This document shows positions 1 to 6,650 of a stretch of DNA of 13,925 nt, piece after piece. A model generated the notes under the pieces. It saw only the letters and a program-made list of their open reading frames with translations, was not told the origin of the DNA and did no database searches. Origin of the DNA: Bacteroidota bacterium (GTDB lineage Bacteria; Bacteroidota; Bacteroidia; Chitinophagales; Chitinophagaceae); contig JAEWAC010000064.1 in assembly GCA_023391895.1 (NCBI GenBank), positions 1-13,925 on the forward strand, in the 5' to 3' direction. The translations under genes were made by a program, and so were the position numbers. Position 1 is the first letter of the stretch. Every line of letters starts with the position of its first letter.

Positions 1-440
1 AGTCCGTAAGGCGCCAGCACTTCCACCAGTTTGTCTGTTTCTTCCCGGTGGCCGGTGGTTTCAAAAACCGTATAGTCTTTACGGATCACCACCGCACGGG
101 CACCATACTCCCGCAGCAATCTTTCCACTTTCACCTTTTCGGCAATTTCATCGGTCGGCACTTTGTACAGCGCCAGCTCCTGCCACACAATTTCATCTGC
201 AGTATTGAAATAAGCTTTCAACACTTCCACCTGCTTTTCAATCTGGCGCACCAGTTTGCGTACGACCTCTTCTGTTTCGTTGATCACAATGGTAAAGCGG
301 TGAATGCTCTCCACTTCAGAAGGCGAGGTATTCAAACTGTCGATGTTGATCTTTCTGCGCGAAAACATAATAGCAATGCGGTTCAGCAGGCCAATATGGT
401 TTTCGGTATATACGGTTATGGTAAATTCTTGTTTTTGCAT
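1..440 (-). CDS. ilvN: Acetolactate synthase small (regulatory) subunit, 3' end cut by window edge
   Basis: Regulatory subunit of acetohydroxyacid synthase. It binds the catalytic IlvB subunit, stimulates it, and in this family confers feedback inhibition by valine through an ACT domain. Translating from the ATG at 440-438 gives 146 residues with no stop before the window edge. The N-terminus (residues 3-16, KQEFTITVYTENHI, then GLLNRIAIMFSRR and INIDSLNTSPSE) is the classic IlvN ACT-domain opening, ending around residue 75. The rest matches the C-terminal IlvN domain (ALYKVPT, then EYGARAVVIRKDYTVFETTG). It lies 40 bases after ilvB, and that gap consists of heptamer repeats with no recognisable Shine-Dalgarno. 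The visible part is probably over two thirds of the protein. The next gene to the left is unseen; ilvC would be typical. Confidence 0.93.
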   Translation of the reverse strand, partial: MQKQEFTITVYTENHIGLLNRIAIMFSRRKINIDSLNTSPSEVESIHRFTIVINETEEVVRKLVRQIEKQVEVLKAYFNTADEIVWQELALYKVPTDEIAEKVKVERLLREYGARAVVIRKDYTVFETTGHREETDKLVEVLAPYG

Positions 441-480
441 TGCAACTAGCTTTAAGCGTTCAGCATTGAGCCTTCAGCAT
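441..480 (-). repeat. Degenerate heptamer tandem repeat filling the ilvB-ilvN gap
   Basis: On the minus strand the 40 bases between the ilvB stop and the ilvN ATG read AT, then GCTGAAG, GCTCAAT, GCTGAAC, GCTTAAA, GCTAGTT, then GCA. That is five 7-base units of the form GCTNAAN, the last one degenerate. A related array (GCNRAAK) lies on the plus strand at 9578-9619, so this is a repeat family and not only a local accident. It leaves no ribosome-binding site for ilvN and contains a small palindrome (GCTTAAAGC). Confidence 0.65.
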
Positions 481-2220
481 TTAAGACAATCTTATTTCGG
501 ACACACTGCAACCCTGCGGCACCATCGGGAACACATTGTTTTCTTTGCCTACCATCACCTCCAGCAGGTAAGAACCTTTGTGCTGCAGCATGGCAGTCAA
601 TGCTTTTTTCAAATCTTCCCTTTGGGAAATTTTAGCGCCTTCAATGCCGTAACCTTTGGCCACCATTACAAAATCAGGAGAAGCAATGTCCACAAAAGAA
701 TACCTTCTTTCATGAAACAGTTCCTGCCACTGGCGCACCATACCCAAAAACTGGTTGTTCAGGATCAGGATCTTTACATCAATGCCGCTTTGCATAATGG
801 TGCCCAATTCCTGTATGGTCATTTGCACACCACCATCTCCTATAATAGCCACCACTGTTCTTTCCGGTGCACCAAACTTGGCACCAATTGCAGCCGGCAG
901 GGCAAAACCCATGGTACCTAACCCGCCAGAGGTAATATTGCTTTTGGATTGGTTGAACTTGGCATAGCGGCAGGCTACCATTTGATGCTGTCCTACATCC
1001 GTTACAACAATCGCATCACCATTGGTTAACTCGTTCAACACATTCACCACTTCTGCCATGGTCATCACATCGGAAGCAGGATGCATTTCTGGCTGTATGC
1101 ACTGCTCTTCTTCTTTTTGCTGCAGATCATGAAATTTTTGCAGCCATTGCGGGTATACCCTTTGTTCCACCAGTTCGGTCAGCAGCGGCAAGGTTTCCTT
1201 ACAATCGCCCCAAACCGGAACGGTTGCTTTTACGTTTTTATCAATTTCAGCCGGATCAATATCCAGGTGAATGATCTTTGCCTGTTTGGCATATTTATCC
1301 AATCGGCCGGTAACGCGGTCATCGAAACGCATACCGATGGCGATCAGCACATCGCATTCATTGGTCAGTACATTCGGTCCATAGTTGCCGTGCATGCCCA
1401 GCATCCCAACATTCAGCGGATGTTCGGTAGGCAGGGCACTTAAACCCATAATGGTCCAGGCGGCCGGAATGCCAGCTTTTTCAATAAACTTTCTGAATTC
1501 ATTTTCAGCTTTCCCCAGGATCACGCCCTGGCCAAAAATCACAAAAGGCTTTTCCGCTTGGTTGATCAATTCAGCGGCTTGCTCAATGTACTCTTTCCGC
1601 ACAATAGGCTTGGGCCGGTAGCTGCGGATATGGTTACACTTCTGGTAACCTTTATAATCGAACTTTTGAATTTGCGCATTCTTGGTAATATCAATCAGTA
1701 CGGGGCCGGGCCTGCCGCTTTTGGCAATGTAAAAGGCTTTGGCCAGCACTTCCGGAATTTCCGTGGCATCGGTTACCTGGTAGTTCCATTTGGTAACCGG
1801 CGTGGTAATATTGATCACATCGGTTTCCTGGAAGGCATCGGTACCAAGCAGGTGCGCAAACACCTGGCCGGTAATACACACCAAAGGCGTACTGTCAATT
1901 TGTGCATCCGCCAGACCAGTTACCAGGTTGGTTGCACCCGGACCACTGGTGGCAAAGACGACGCCGACACGACCGGAAGAGCGGGCATAGCCTTGTCCGG
2001 CATGGATACCACCCTGTTCGTGTCTTACTAAAATGTGTTGCAGCCGATCGCTGTGATCATACAAGGCATCATAAATAGGCATGATGGCCCCACCGGGATA
2101 ACCAAAAATGGTATCCACTCCTTCTTCGATCAAAGCTCTCAGCACGGCTTCTGACCCGCTGATGTTCTCAGTCTTCGTCAGTAACGCATCCTTCTGCGGC
2201 ATTTTTAACGTGTCTTGCAT
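481..2220 (-). CDS. ilvB: Acetolactate synthase large (catalytic) subunit
   Basis: ThDP-dependent acetohydroxyacid synthase. It condenses two pyruvates (valine/leucine branch) or pyruvate with 2-ketobutyrate (isoleucine branch). The 579 residues match the usual length. Visible landmarks are GYPGGAIMPIYD (residues 40-51), the ThDP-activating glutamate E68 in VRHEQGG, the central FAD-binding-type domain (about 190-350), and the ThDP/Mg motif GDGG (461-464) to NN (488-489). The start is uncertain. The ATG at 2220 overlaps ilvD by 53 bases and the ATG at 2202 (MPQKDALL) by 35; conserved homology begins only at about residue 19 (NISGSEAVLRALIEEGVDT). Both starts lie inside the ilvD reading frame, so translation is probably coupled to ilvD. 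It is followed by ilvN. Confidence 0.96.
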   Translation of the reverse strand: MQDTLKMPQKDALLTKTENISGSEAVLRALIEEGVDTIFGYPGGAIMPIYDALYDHSDRLQHILVRHEQGGIHAGQGYARSSGRVGVVFATSGPGATNLVTGLADAQIDSTPLVCITGQVFAHLLGTDAFQETDVINITTPVTKWNYQVTDATEIPEVLAKAFYIAKSGRPGPVLIDITKNAQIQKFDYKGYQKCNHIRSYRPKPIVRKEYIEQAAELINQAEKPFVIFGQGVILGKAENEFRKFIEKAGIPAAWTIMGLSALPTEHPLNVGMLGMHGNYGPNVLTNECDVLIAIGMRFDDRVTGRLDKYAKQAKIIHLDIDPAEIDKNVKATVPVWGDCKETLPLLTELVEQRVYPQWLQKFHDLQQKEEEQCIQPEMHPASDVMTMAEVVNVLNELTNGDAIVVTDVGQHQMVACRYAKFNQSKSNITSGGLGTMGFALPAAIGAKFGAPERTVVAIIGDGGVQMTIQELGTIMQSGIDVKILILNNQFLGMVRQWQELFHERRYSFVDIASPDFVMVAKGYGIEGAKISQREDLKKALTAMLQHKGSYLLEVMVGKENNVFPMVPQGCSVSEIRLS

Positions 2221-3850
2221 ATTTGAAAAGTATTCCTTTGTTAGCTTTTAATGCGGGTTGTTTCCATTGTGCTTTTCGCTGGGCTAGTTCAGCTTCCGGC
2301 ACTTGTAAGGTGATGGTGTTTTTGGTAGCATCCAGTTCAATGATATCATTGTCCTTAACCAGTGCAATGGTGCCACCATCATACGCTTCGGGGGTAATAT
2401 GGCCAACCACAAAACCATGTGTACCACCACTAAAGCGTCCATCAGTAATTAAGGCTACTGATTTACCCAAACCGGCACCAATAATGGCAGAAGTGGGCTT
2501 CAGCATTTCAGGCATGCCAGGTCCGCCTTTGGGGCCTACATAGCGGATCACCACTACGTCGCCGGCTTTTACGCGGCCGGACTGAATGCCTGCAATCAGT
2601 TCGTGCTCGCCATCAAACACGCGGGCAGGTCCTGTAAAACGTTCCCCTTCCTTGCCACTGATCTTGGCCACCGAGCCGCCTTCGGCCAGGTTGCCGTACA
2701 GGATTTGTAAATGACCTGTTTTCTTGATGGGGTTTTCAAGAGAATGAATGATCTGCTGCTTTTCGAAATCCAGGTCCGGGATGGAAGCCAGGTTCTCTTT
2801 GAGTGTTTTGCCGGTAACGGTCAAACACTCGCCATTCAACAAGCCATTCTGTAATAAATATTTCATCACGGCAGGAATGCCACCATGCTGGTGCAGGTCC
2901 TGCATTAAGTATTTTCCGCTGGGTTTAAAATCCGCCAGTACGGGAATCCGGTTGCTCACGCCCTGGAAGTCATCCTGCGTTAACTCTACATCCACACTCT
3001 TCGCCATGGCAATCAGGTGCAGCACCGCATTGGTAGAGCCTCCTAAAGCCATAATCACCACCATGGCATTTTCAAAGGCTTCGCGGGTCATGATGTCTTT
3101 GGGCTTGATGTCTTTTTCCAGCAAATTGCGGATAGCTTTTCCGGCTGCCAAGCACTCGTCTTTCTTTTCCTGGCTCAGTGCAGGGTTGGAAGAAGAATAC
3201 GGCAAGCTCATACCCAGGGCTTCAATAGCAGCAGCCATGGTATTGGCGGTATACATACCACCACAGGCACCGGCACCCGGGCAGGAACCTTTTACTACGC
3301 ACCGGAAGTCTTCTTCTGTGATCGTGCCTGCTATCTTTTGACCCAGGGCTTCAAAGGCAGAAACAATATTCAGATCCTGGCCATTGTAATGACCCGGTGC
3401 AATGGTACCACCATACACCATAATGGCAGGACGGTTGAGGCGTCCCATAGCGATGATGGACCCCGGCATGTTTTTATCGCAACCCGGCAGCGCTATCACG
3501 GCATCGTAATACTGTGCGCCGCATACCGTTTCAATAGAATCGGCAATTACATCGCGGCTCACCAGGGAGTAACGCATACCATCGGTACCATTGGAGATAC
3601 CATCACTTACGCCAATAGTGTTGAAAATAAGTCCTACTAAATCAGAATCCCAAACGCCCTGCTTTACCAGTTTGGCCAGGTCGTTCAGGTGCATATTACA
3701 GGTATTGCCGTCATAGCCCATGCTCACAATGCCTACCTGCGCTTTGGCCAAGTCTTCGTCGGTTAACCCAATACCATACAGCATGGCCTGAGCCGCCGGT
3801 TGCGTCTCATCCTGCGTAATGGTTTTACTATATTTATTCAGTTCTATCAT
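2168..3850 (-). CDS. ilvD: Dihydroxy-acid dehydratase
   Basis: Iron-sulfur dehydratase that converts 2,3-dihydroxy-isovalerate and 2,3-dihydroxy-3-methylvalerate to the matching 2-keto acids, the third step of Val and Ile synthesis. It has 560 residues, normal for the family. The three cluster cysteines expected in IlvD/Edd proteins are visible: C51 (NTCNMH), C124 (PGCDKNMPGS) and C196 (GAGACGGMYTANTM). K126, next to C124, corresponds to the carbamylated Mg-binding lysine of the family. The C-terminal active-site segment DGRFSGGTHGFVVGH and the tail KYARHVKNAAEGCVTD are intact. The ATG overlaps the ilvE stop by 4 bases, and the 3' end overlaps ilvB. Cytoplasmic. Expected to be under the attenuator upstream of ilvE. 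Confidence 0.97.
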   Translation of the reverse strand: MIELNKYSKTITQDETQPAAQAMLYGIGLTDEDLAKAQVGIVSMGYDGNTCNMHLNDLAKLVKQGVWDSDLVGLIFNTIGVSDGISNGTDGMRYSLVSRDVIADSIETVCGAQYYDAVIALPGCDKNMPGSIIAMGRLNRPAIMVYGGTIAPGHYNGQDLNIVSAFEALGQKIAGTITEEDFRCVVKGSCPGAGACGGMYTANTMAAAIEALGMSLPYSSSNPALSQEKKDECLAAGKAIRNLLEKDIKPKDIMTREAFENAMVVIMALGGSTNAVLHLIAMAKSVDVELTQDDFQGVSNRIPVLADFKPSGKYLMQDLHQHGGIPAVMKYLLQNGLLNGECLTVTGKTLKENLASIPDLDFEKQQIIHSLENPIKKTGHLQILYGNLAEGGSVAKISGKEGERFTGPARVFDGEHELIAGIQSGRVKAGDVVVIRYVGPKGGPGMPEMLKPTSAIIGAGLGKSVALITDGRFSGGTHGFVVGHITPEAYDGGTIALVKDNDIIELDATKNTITLQVPEAELAQRKAQWKQPALKANKGILFKYARHVKNAAEGCVTDED

Positions 3851-4737
3851 GATGCTAATACTAAGGGGCTTTCTTTTTCCAATACCAGGTTGTGATACGC
3901 CTTTTGAATGCGGGAGCCTAATGCATCACTCCATTGCTTTTTGAAAGGCACTTTATCCAGTGAGCTAATGCCAATCACTTCGGCAGCGGTACCACAATAA
4001 AAGGCACTGTCGGCACCGTGTACTTCTTCAGGCTTGATTTGTTTTTGCACCACTTCAATACCCAGTTCTTCGCAAATTTCAATCACCGTAGCACGGGTAA
4101 TACCGGGTAAGATACTGCCGGGCTGAGGCGTATATAACACCCCGTCTTTTTCTACAAAGAGGTTTGCACCCGGACCTTCTGCCACAAAACCATTCACATC
4201 CAGCAGCAGCGCTTCGTCATAACCCAGGTCTTTGGCCTCTTGCGTAGCCAAAATAGAGTTGATATAGTGACCGGCCACCTTGGCTTCTACCTTAAAAGAA
4301 GCCGGGCTGATTCTTCTGTAAGAAGAGGTCACCACATTCAGCATTTTATCGCCCAGATAAGCACCCCACTCCCAGGCAGCAATCAGCAATTGCGCCTCGC
4401 GACCTTTGGTCAACGACATGTTGGGCGTGCAGGTTACCAGCGGACGGATATAAGCGTCCTTGAAATTATTTCTCTTTAAAACCTCATAGGTGAGTTGTAT
4501 CAGTTCTTCGTTGTTAAAAGGATAAGGAATACCCACCGCCTCACAGGAAAACTGCATTCTGTCAAAATGTTCCTTTGCCTTGAAAATCTTGACGCCGTTT
4601 GCTGTATTGTAAGCCCTGATTCCTTCAAATACGCCATAACCATAATGCAAGGTCTGACTGTAAACATCTCCTTTTGCTTCAGTAGCTTTCACAAATTCAC
4701 CGTTCCAATAGATGATTGTGTTTTCGTTGTAGTACAT
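3847..4737 (-). CDS. ilvE: Branched-chain amino acid aminotransferase (class IV, PLP)
   Basis: PLP-dependent transaminase for the last step of Ile, Val and Leu synthesis (keto acid plus glutamate). It has 296 residues, the typical length for fold-type IV. Landmarks are the early HYGYGVFEGIRAY (31-43), the Schiff-base lysine K153 in VEAKVAGHYINS, the PLP-contacting glutamate E187 in VAEGPGANLF, and PGSILPGITR (206-215). The short form with EGIRAY is the IlvE type, not a D-amino-acid transaminase. It is the first gene after the attenuator: its ATG lies 31 bases beyond the terminator stem. The untranslated stretch is very AT-rich without a clear Shine-Dalgarno. Its stop overlaps the ilvD start by 4 bases. 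Confidence 0.96.
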   Translation of the reverse strand: MYYNENTIIYWNGEFVKATEAKGDVYSQTLHYGYGVFEGIRAYNTANGVKIFKAKEHFDRMQFSCEAVGIPYPFNNEELIQLTYEVLKRNNFKDAYIRPLVTCTPNMSLTKGREAQLLIAAWEWGAYLGDKMLNVVTSSYRRISPASFKVEAKVAGHYINSILATQEAKDLGYDEALLLDVNGFVAEGPGANLFVEKDGVLYTPQPGSILPGITRATVIEICEELGIEVVQKQIKPEEVHGADSAFYCGTAAEVIGISSLDKVPFKKQWSDALGSRIQKAYHNLVLEKESPLVLAS

Positions 4738-4762
4738 GCTTATTTTCTTTAAAAAATTTTAT

Positions 4763-4790
4763 AAAAAAGCCCGACTCTGGTGAGGCGGGC
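4763..4790 (-). terminator. Intrinsic terminator / attenuator hairpin before ilvE
   Basis: On the minus strand the stem is GCCCG, a C/T mismatch, then CTC, loop ACCA, GAG and CGGGC, followed by TTTTTT and preceded by AAAAAAG. This is a strong rho-independent terminator. The flanking A and T tracts make it formally bidirectional, but no plus-strand gene leads into it. It lies after leuB and about 30 bases before the ilvE ATG, so it must be bypassed for ilvEDBN to be transcribed from an upstream promoter. Confidence 0.88.
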
Positions 4791-4799
4791 CTTTTTTAT

Positions 4800-4916
4800 T
4801 TATGAACTCATGTGTGTTTCGGCGCCGCCCTGTTGTTGTGCAAAGACTATAATGCTAATGACAGTTATGACTGTAATCAGACTGACCACCACATTATAGG
4901 TTCTTTGAAGCAACAT
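4800..4916 (-). CDS. Putative ilv leader peptide (38 aa, Val/Leu/Ile-rich)
   Basis: ATG at 4916-4914 and stop TAA at 4802-4800. The peptide starts MLLQRTYN and continues VVVSLITVITVISIIV (residues 9-24), then FAQQQGGAETHMSS. Fourteen of 38 residues are Leu, Ile or Val, and 12 of the 16 in the central run. Codons include TTG-CTT, GTG-GTG-GTC and repeated ATT/ATA/GTC. The composition and the early Leu-Leu strongly recall the enteric IlvL leader peptide. The stop lies 9 bases before the terminator stem, and the ATG is 23 bases after the leuB stop. There is no clear Shine-Dalgarno, which is normal for Bacteroidota. The likely role is to sense charged tRNA-Val, -Ile and -Leu. The alternative is a small single-span membrane protein, since residues 9-26 could cross a membrane; the adjoining terminator and biosynthetic genes favour the leader role. 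Confidence 0.8.
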   Translation of the reverse strand: MLLQRTYNVVVSLITVITVISIIVFAQQQGGAETHMSS

Positions 4917-4939
4917 GGGTTTTTAAAACAATTGTGTGT

Positions 4940-6055
4940 TTATATAATTGTTGATTTTCTCAATTCAATATTATCAGGGTTGATGCTGTCCGGAATTTTA
5001 TCTCCTACAAAATCAGCAATCAGTTCTCCTATCGTAGACGTGAAATAAAAATTCACGTTGTCAATGTCTTTGGTTACAAAACCCTTGGTTAAGGTCCACT
5101 CTACGGCGGAACGCACCAGTTTGGCTTCTTCAAACAATCCAAAGTGATCCAGCATCATGGCGGCAGAAAGAATAGAACCAATAGGATTGGCAATGTCTTT
5201 ACCGGCTGCTTGTGGGTAAGAACCATGTATCGGCTCAAACAAAGCGGTAGCACTGCCCACCGATGCGGAAGGCAACAAGCCTAAGGAACCGGAGATCACG
5301 CTGGCCTCATCGCTTATAATGTCACCAAACATATTTTCCGTCAATACCACATCAAACTGTTTGGGATTTAAAATGATCTGCATGGCGGCATTGTCTACAA
5401 ATAAAAAGTCCACCTGCACATCAGGATAATTACCCGCAATCTCCTGAACTACTTTGCGCCACAGCCGGGATGTTTCCAGCACATTGGCTTTATCAACCAA
5501 AGTGAGTTTTTTTCTTCTTTGCTGGGCTGCAGCAAAAGCCAGGTGAGCAATGCGTTCTATCTCACTGCGGTTGTACACGCACAGGTCAGAAGCCTCTGTG
5601 TAGTCGGCATTCACTTCTTTTTTACCAAAGTAGATTCCACCCGTCAGCTCGCGGTAAATCACAAAGTCCACGCCTTCCAGTTGCGCACTTTTTAATGGCG
5701 ACAAATGGTGCAGGGAGGCATAAGTATTTACCGGGCGGATGTTGGCAAACAGTTGCAACGATTTGCGCAACTTCAGCAAGCCTTGTTCCGGTCTTACTTT
5801 AGCCGTTGGATCGTTATCATATTTAGGATGACCTATGGCACCAAATAAAATGGCATCGCTTTTCAGACACACATCCAAAGTTTCATCCGGCAACGGATTA
5901 CCGGTTTTATCAATGGCGTCAGCGCCCATCAAACCATAAGAATAATGAAACTGGTGTCCAAACTTTTTGGCAATGGCATCCAGTACCCGGATGGATTGTT
6001 TAGTTACCTCCGGGCCAATTCCGTCTCCTAATATCACCGCTATGTTCTTGTTCAT
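4940..6055 (-). CDS. leuB: 3-isopropylmalate dehydrogenase
   Basis: NAD-dependent oxidative decarboxylation of 3-isopropylmalate to 2-ketoisocaproate, the third leucine-specific step. From the ATG at 6055 it has 371 residues. Seen are GDGIGPE (10-16), the substrate loop VRPEQGLLKLRKSLQLFANIR as a whole, RELTGGIYFG (135-144), catalytic K189 in VDKANVLETS, metal-binding aspartates D245 and D249 in FGDIISDEAS, and the NAD-side FEPIHGSYP (273-281). The LeuB-type substrate loop and the leuCD neighbours separate it from isocitrate or tartrate dehydrogenases. I prefer the start at 6055 (MNKNIAVILGDG), 4 bases after the leuD stop; an in-frame ATG at 6082 would add nine residues and overlap leuD by 23 bases. 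The attenuator region follows it. Confidence 0.96.
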   Translation of the reverse strand: MNKNIAVILGDGIGPEVTKQSIRVLDAIAKKFGHQFHYSYGLMGADAIDKTGNPLPDETLDVCLKSDAILFGAIGHPKYDNDPTAKVRPEQGLLKLRKSLQLFANIRPVNTYASLHHLSPLKSAQLEGVDFVIYRELTGGIYFGKKEVNADYTEASDLCVYNRSEIERIAHLAFAAAQQRRKKLTLVDKANVLETSRLWRKVVQEIAGNYPDVQVDFLFVDNAAMQIILNPKQFDVVLTENMFGDIISDEASVISGSLGLLPSASVGSATALFEPIHGSYPQAAGKDIANPIGSILSAAMMLDHFGLFEEAKLVRSAVEWTLTKGFVTKDIDNVNFYFTSTIGELIADFVGDKIPDSINPDNIELRKSTII

Positions 6056-6059
6056 CTTC

Positions 6060-6647
6060 TTATGCGTTAACCGATTTTTCAAATGCTATAATCTCTTCTT
6101 TCATGCTTAACAAAAAGTCTATGTCATCATAGCCATTCAGCAAACATGTTTTTTTATAATTGTTGATCTCAAAACTTTCCTGTTCACCCGTAGCATCAAT
6201 GGTAATGGTTTGCGCTTCCAGGTTTACGGTTAAGGTGGTGCCGTTGGGTTGCTCAAATATTTTGCTCAAAAATGCATCACTTACCTGTACCGGCAGTACG
6301 CCATTGTTGAGCGCATTGTTTTTAAAAATGTCCGCAAAAAAGCTGGAAACGACTACCCTGAAACCGGCATCCAAAATAGACCAGGCGGCATGCTCCCTGG
6401 AAGAGCCGCAACCAAAGTTTTTACCGGCAACTAGAATTTCGCCCTTGTATTGCGGATTGTTTAAAACAAAATCTCTTTTAGGCTGTGCTTCATCGTCATT
6501 CTCATAACGCCAGTCGCGGAACAAATTCTTTCCAAATCCTTCCCGGGTGGTTGCCTTTAAAAAACGGGCCGGGATGATCTGGTCCGTATCCACGTTTTCC
6601 AGCGGCAAAGGAACAAAAGTGCTATGTATGGTTCTAATTGCTTGCAT
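6060..6647 (-). CDS. leuD: 3-isopropylmalate dehydratase small subunit
   Basis: Small (swivel) subunit of isopropylmalate isomerase. It works with LeuC in the cytoplasm to convert 2-isopropylmalate to 3-isopropylmalate. Its 195 residues are the family length. The N-terminal ENVDTDQIIPARFLK (17-31) and the substrate-binding loop NFGCGSSREHAAW (77-89) are intact. It starts 3 bases after the leuC stop and ends 4 bases before leuB, so the subunits are co-transcribed and probably translationally coupled. Nothing is missing. Confidence 0.97.
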   Translation of the reverse strand: MQAIRTIHSTFVPLPLENVDTDQIIPARFLKATTREGFGKNLFRDWRYENDDEAQPKRDFVLNNPQYKGEILVAGKNFGCGSSREHAAWSILDAGFRVVVSSFFADIFKNNALNNGVLPVQVSDAFLSKIFEQPNGTTLTVNLEAQTITIDATGEQESFEINNYKKTCLLNGYDDIDFLLSMKEEIIAFEKSVNA

Positions 6648-6650
6648 GGT

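Larger units (their letters stand above)
4738..4939 (-). promoter_or_regulatory. Putative ilv attenuator region between leuB and ilvE
   Basis: The 202-base gap is far wider than the 3-5 base gaps between the leu genes, and it holds, in order on the minus strand, a short ORF rich in branched-chain codons (4916-4800) and an intrinsic terminator (4790-4763), just ahead of ilvE. A possible antiterminator strand, GGGCGG (4830-4825, at codons 29-31 of the leader ORF), could pair with CCGCCT in the 5' arm of the terminator (6 bp, one G-U) and so exclude the terminator. Expected behaviour is inferred from enteric ilv and leu operons: ribosomes stalling at Val/Ile/Leu codons leave GGGCGG free and allow readthrough, while fast translation lets the terminator form. 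I could not find a convincing promoter in the 23 bases before the leader ORF, so it may be reached by readthrough from leuB or from a promoter inside leuB. Confidence 0.75.

Noticed and set aside
4812..5048. 78-codon plus-strand frame across the leuB-ilvE gap
   Set aside because: Antisense to the leader ORF and the leuB 3' end; Cys/Asn/His-rich with no recognised domain.
6056..6082. Upstream ATG for leuB at 6082
   Set aside because: It overlaps leuD by 23 bases and adds a basic stretch outside the family; the ATG at 6055 lies 4 bases after the leuD stop and starts the normal MNKNIAVILGDG.
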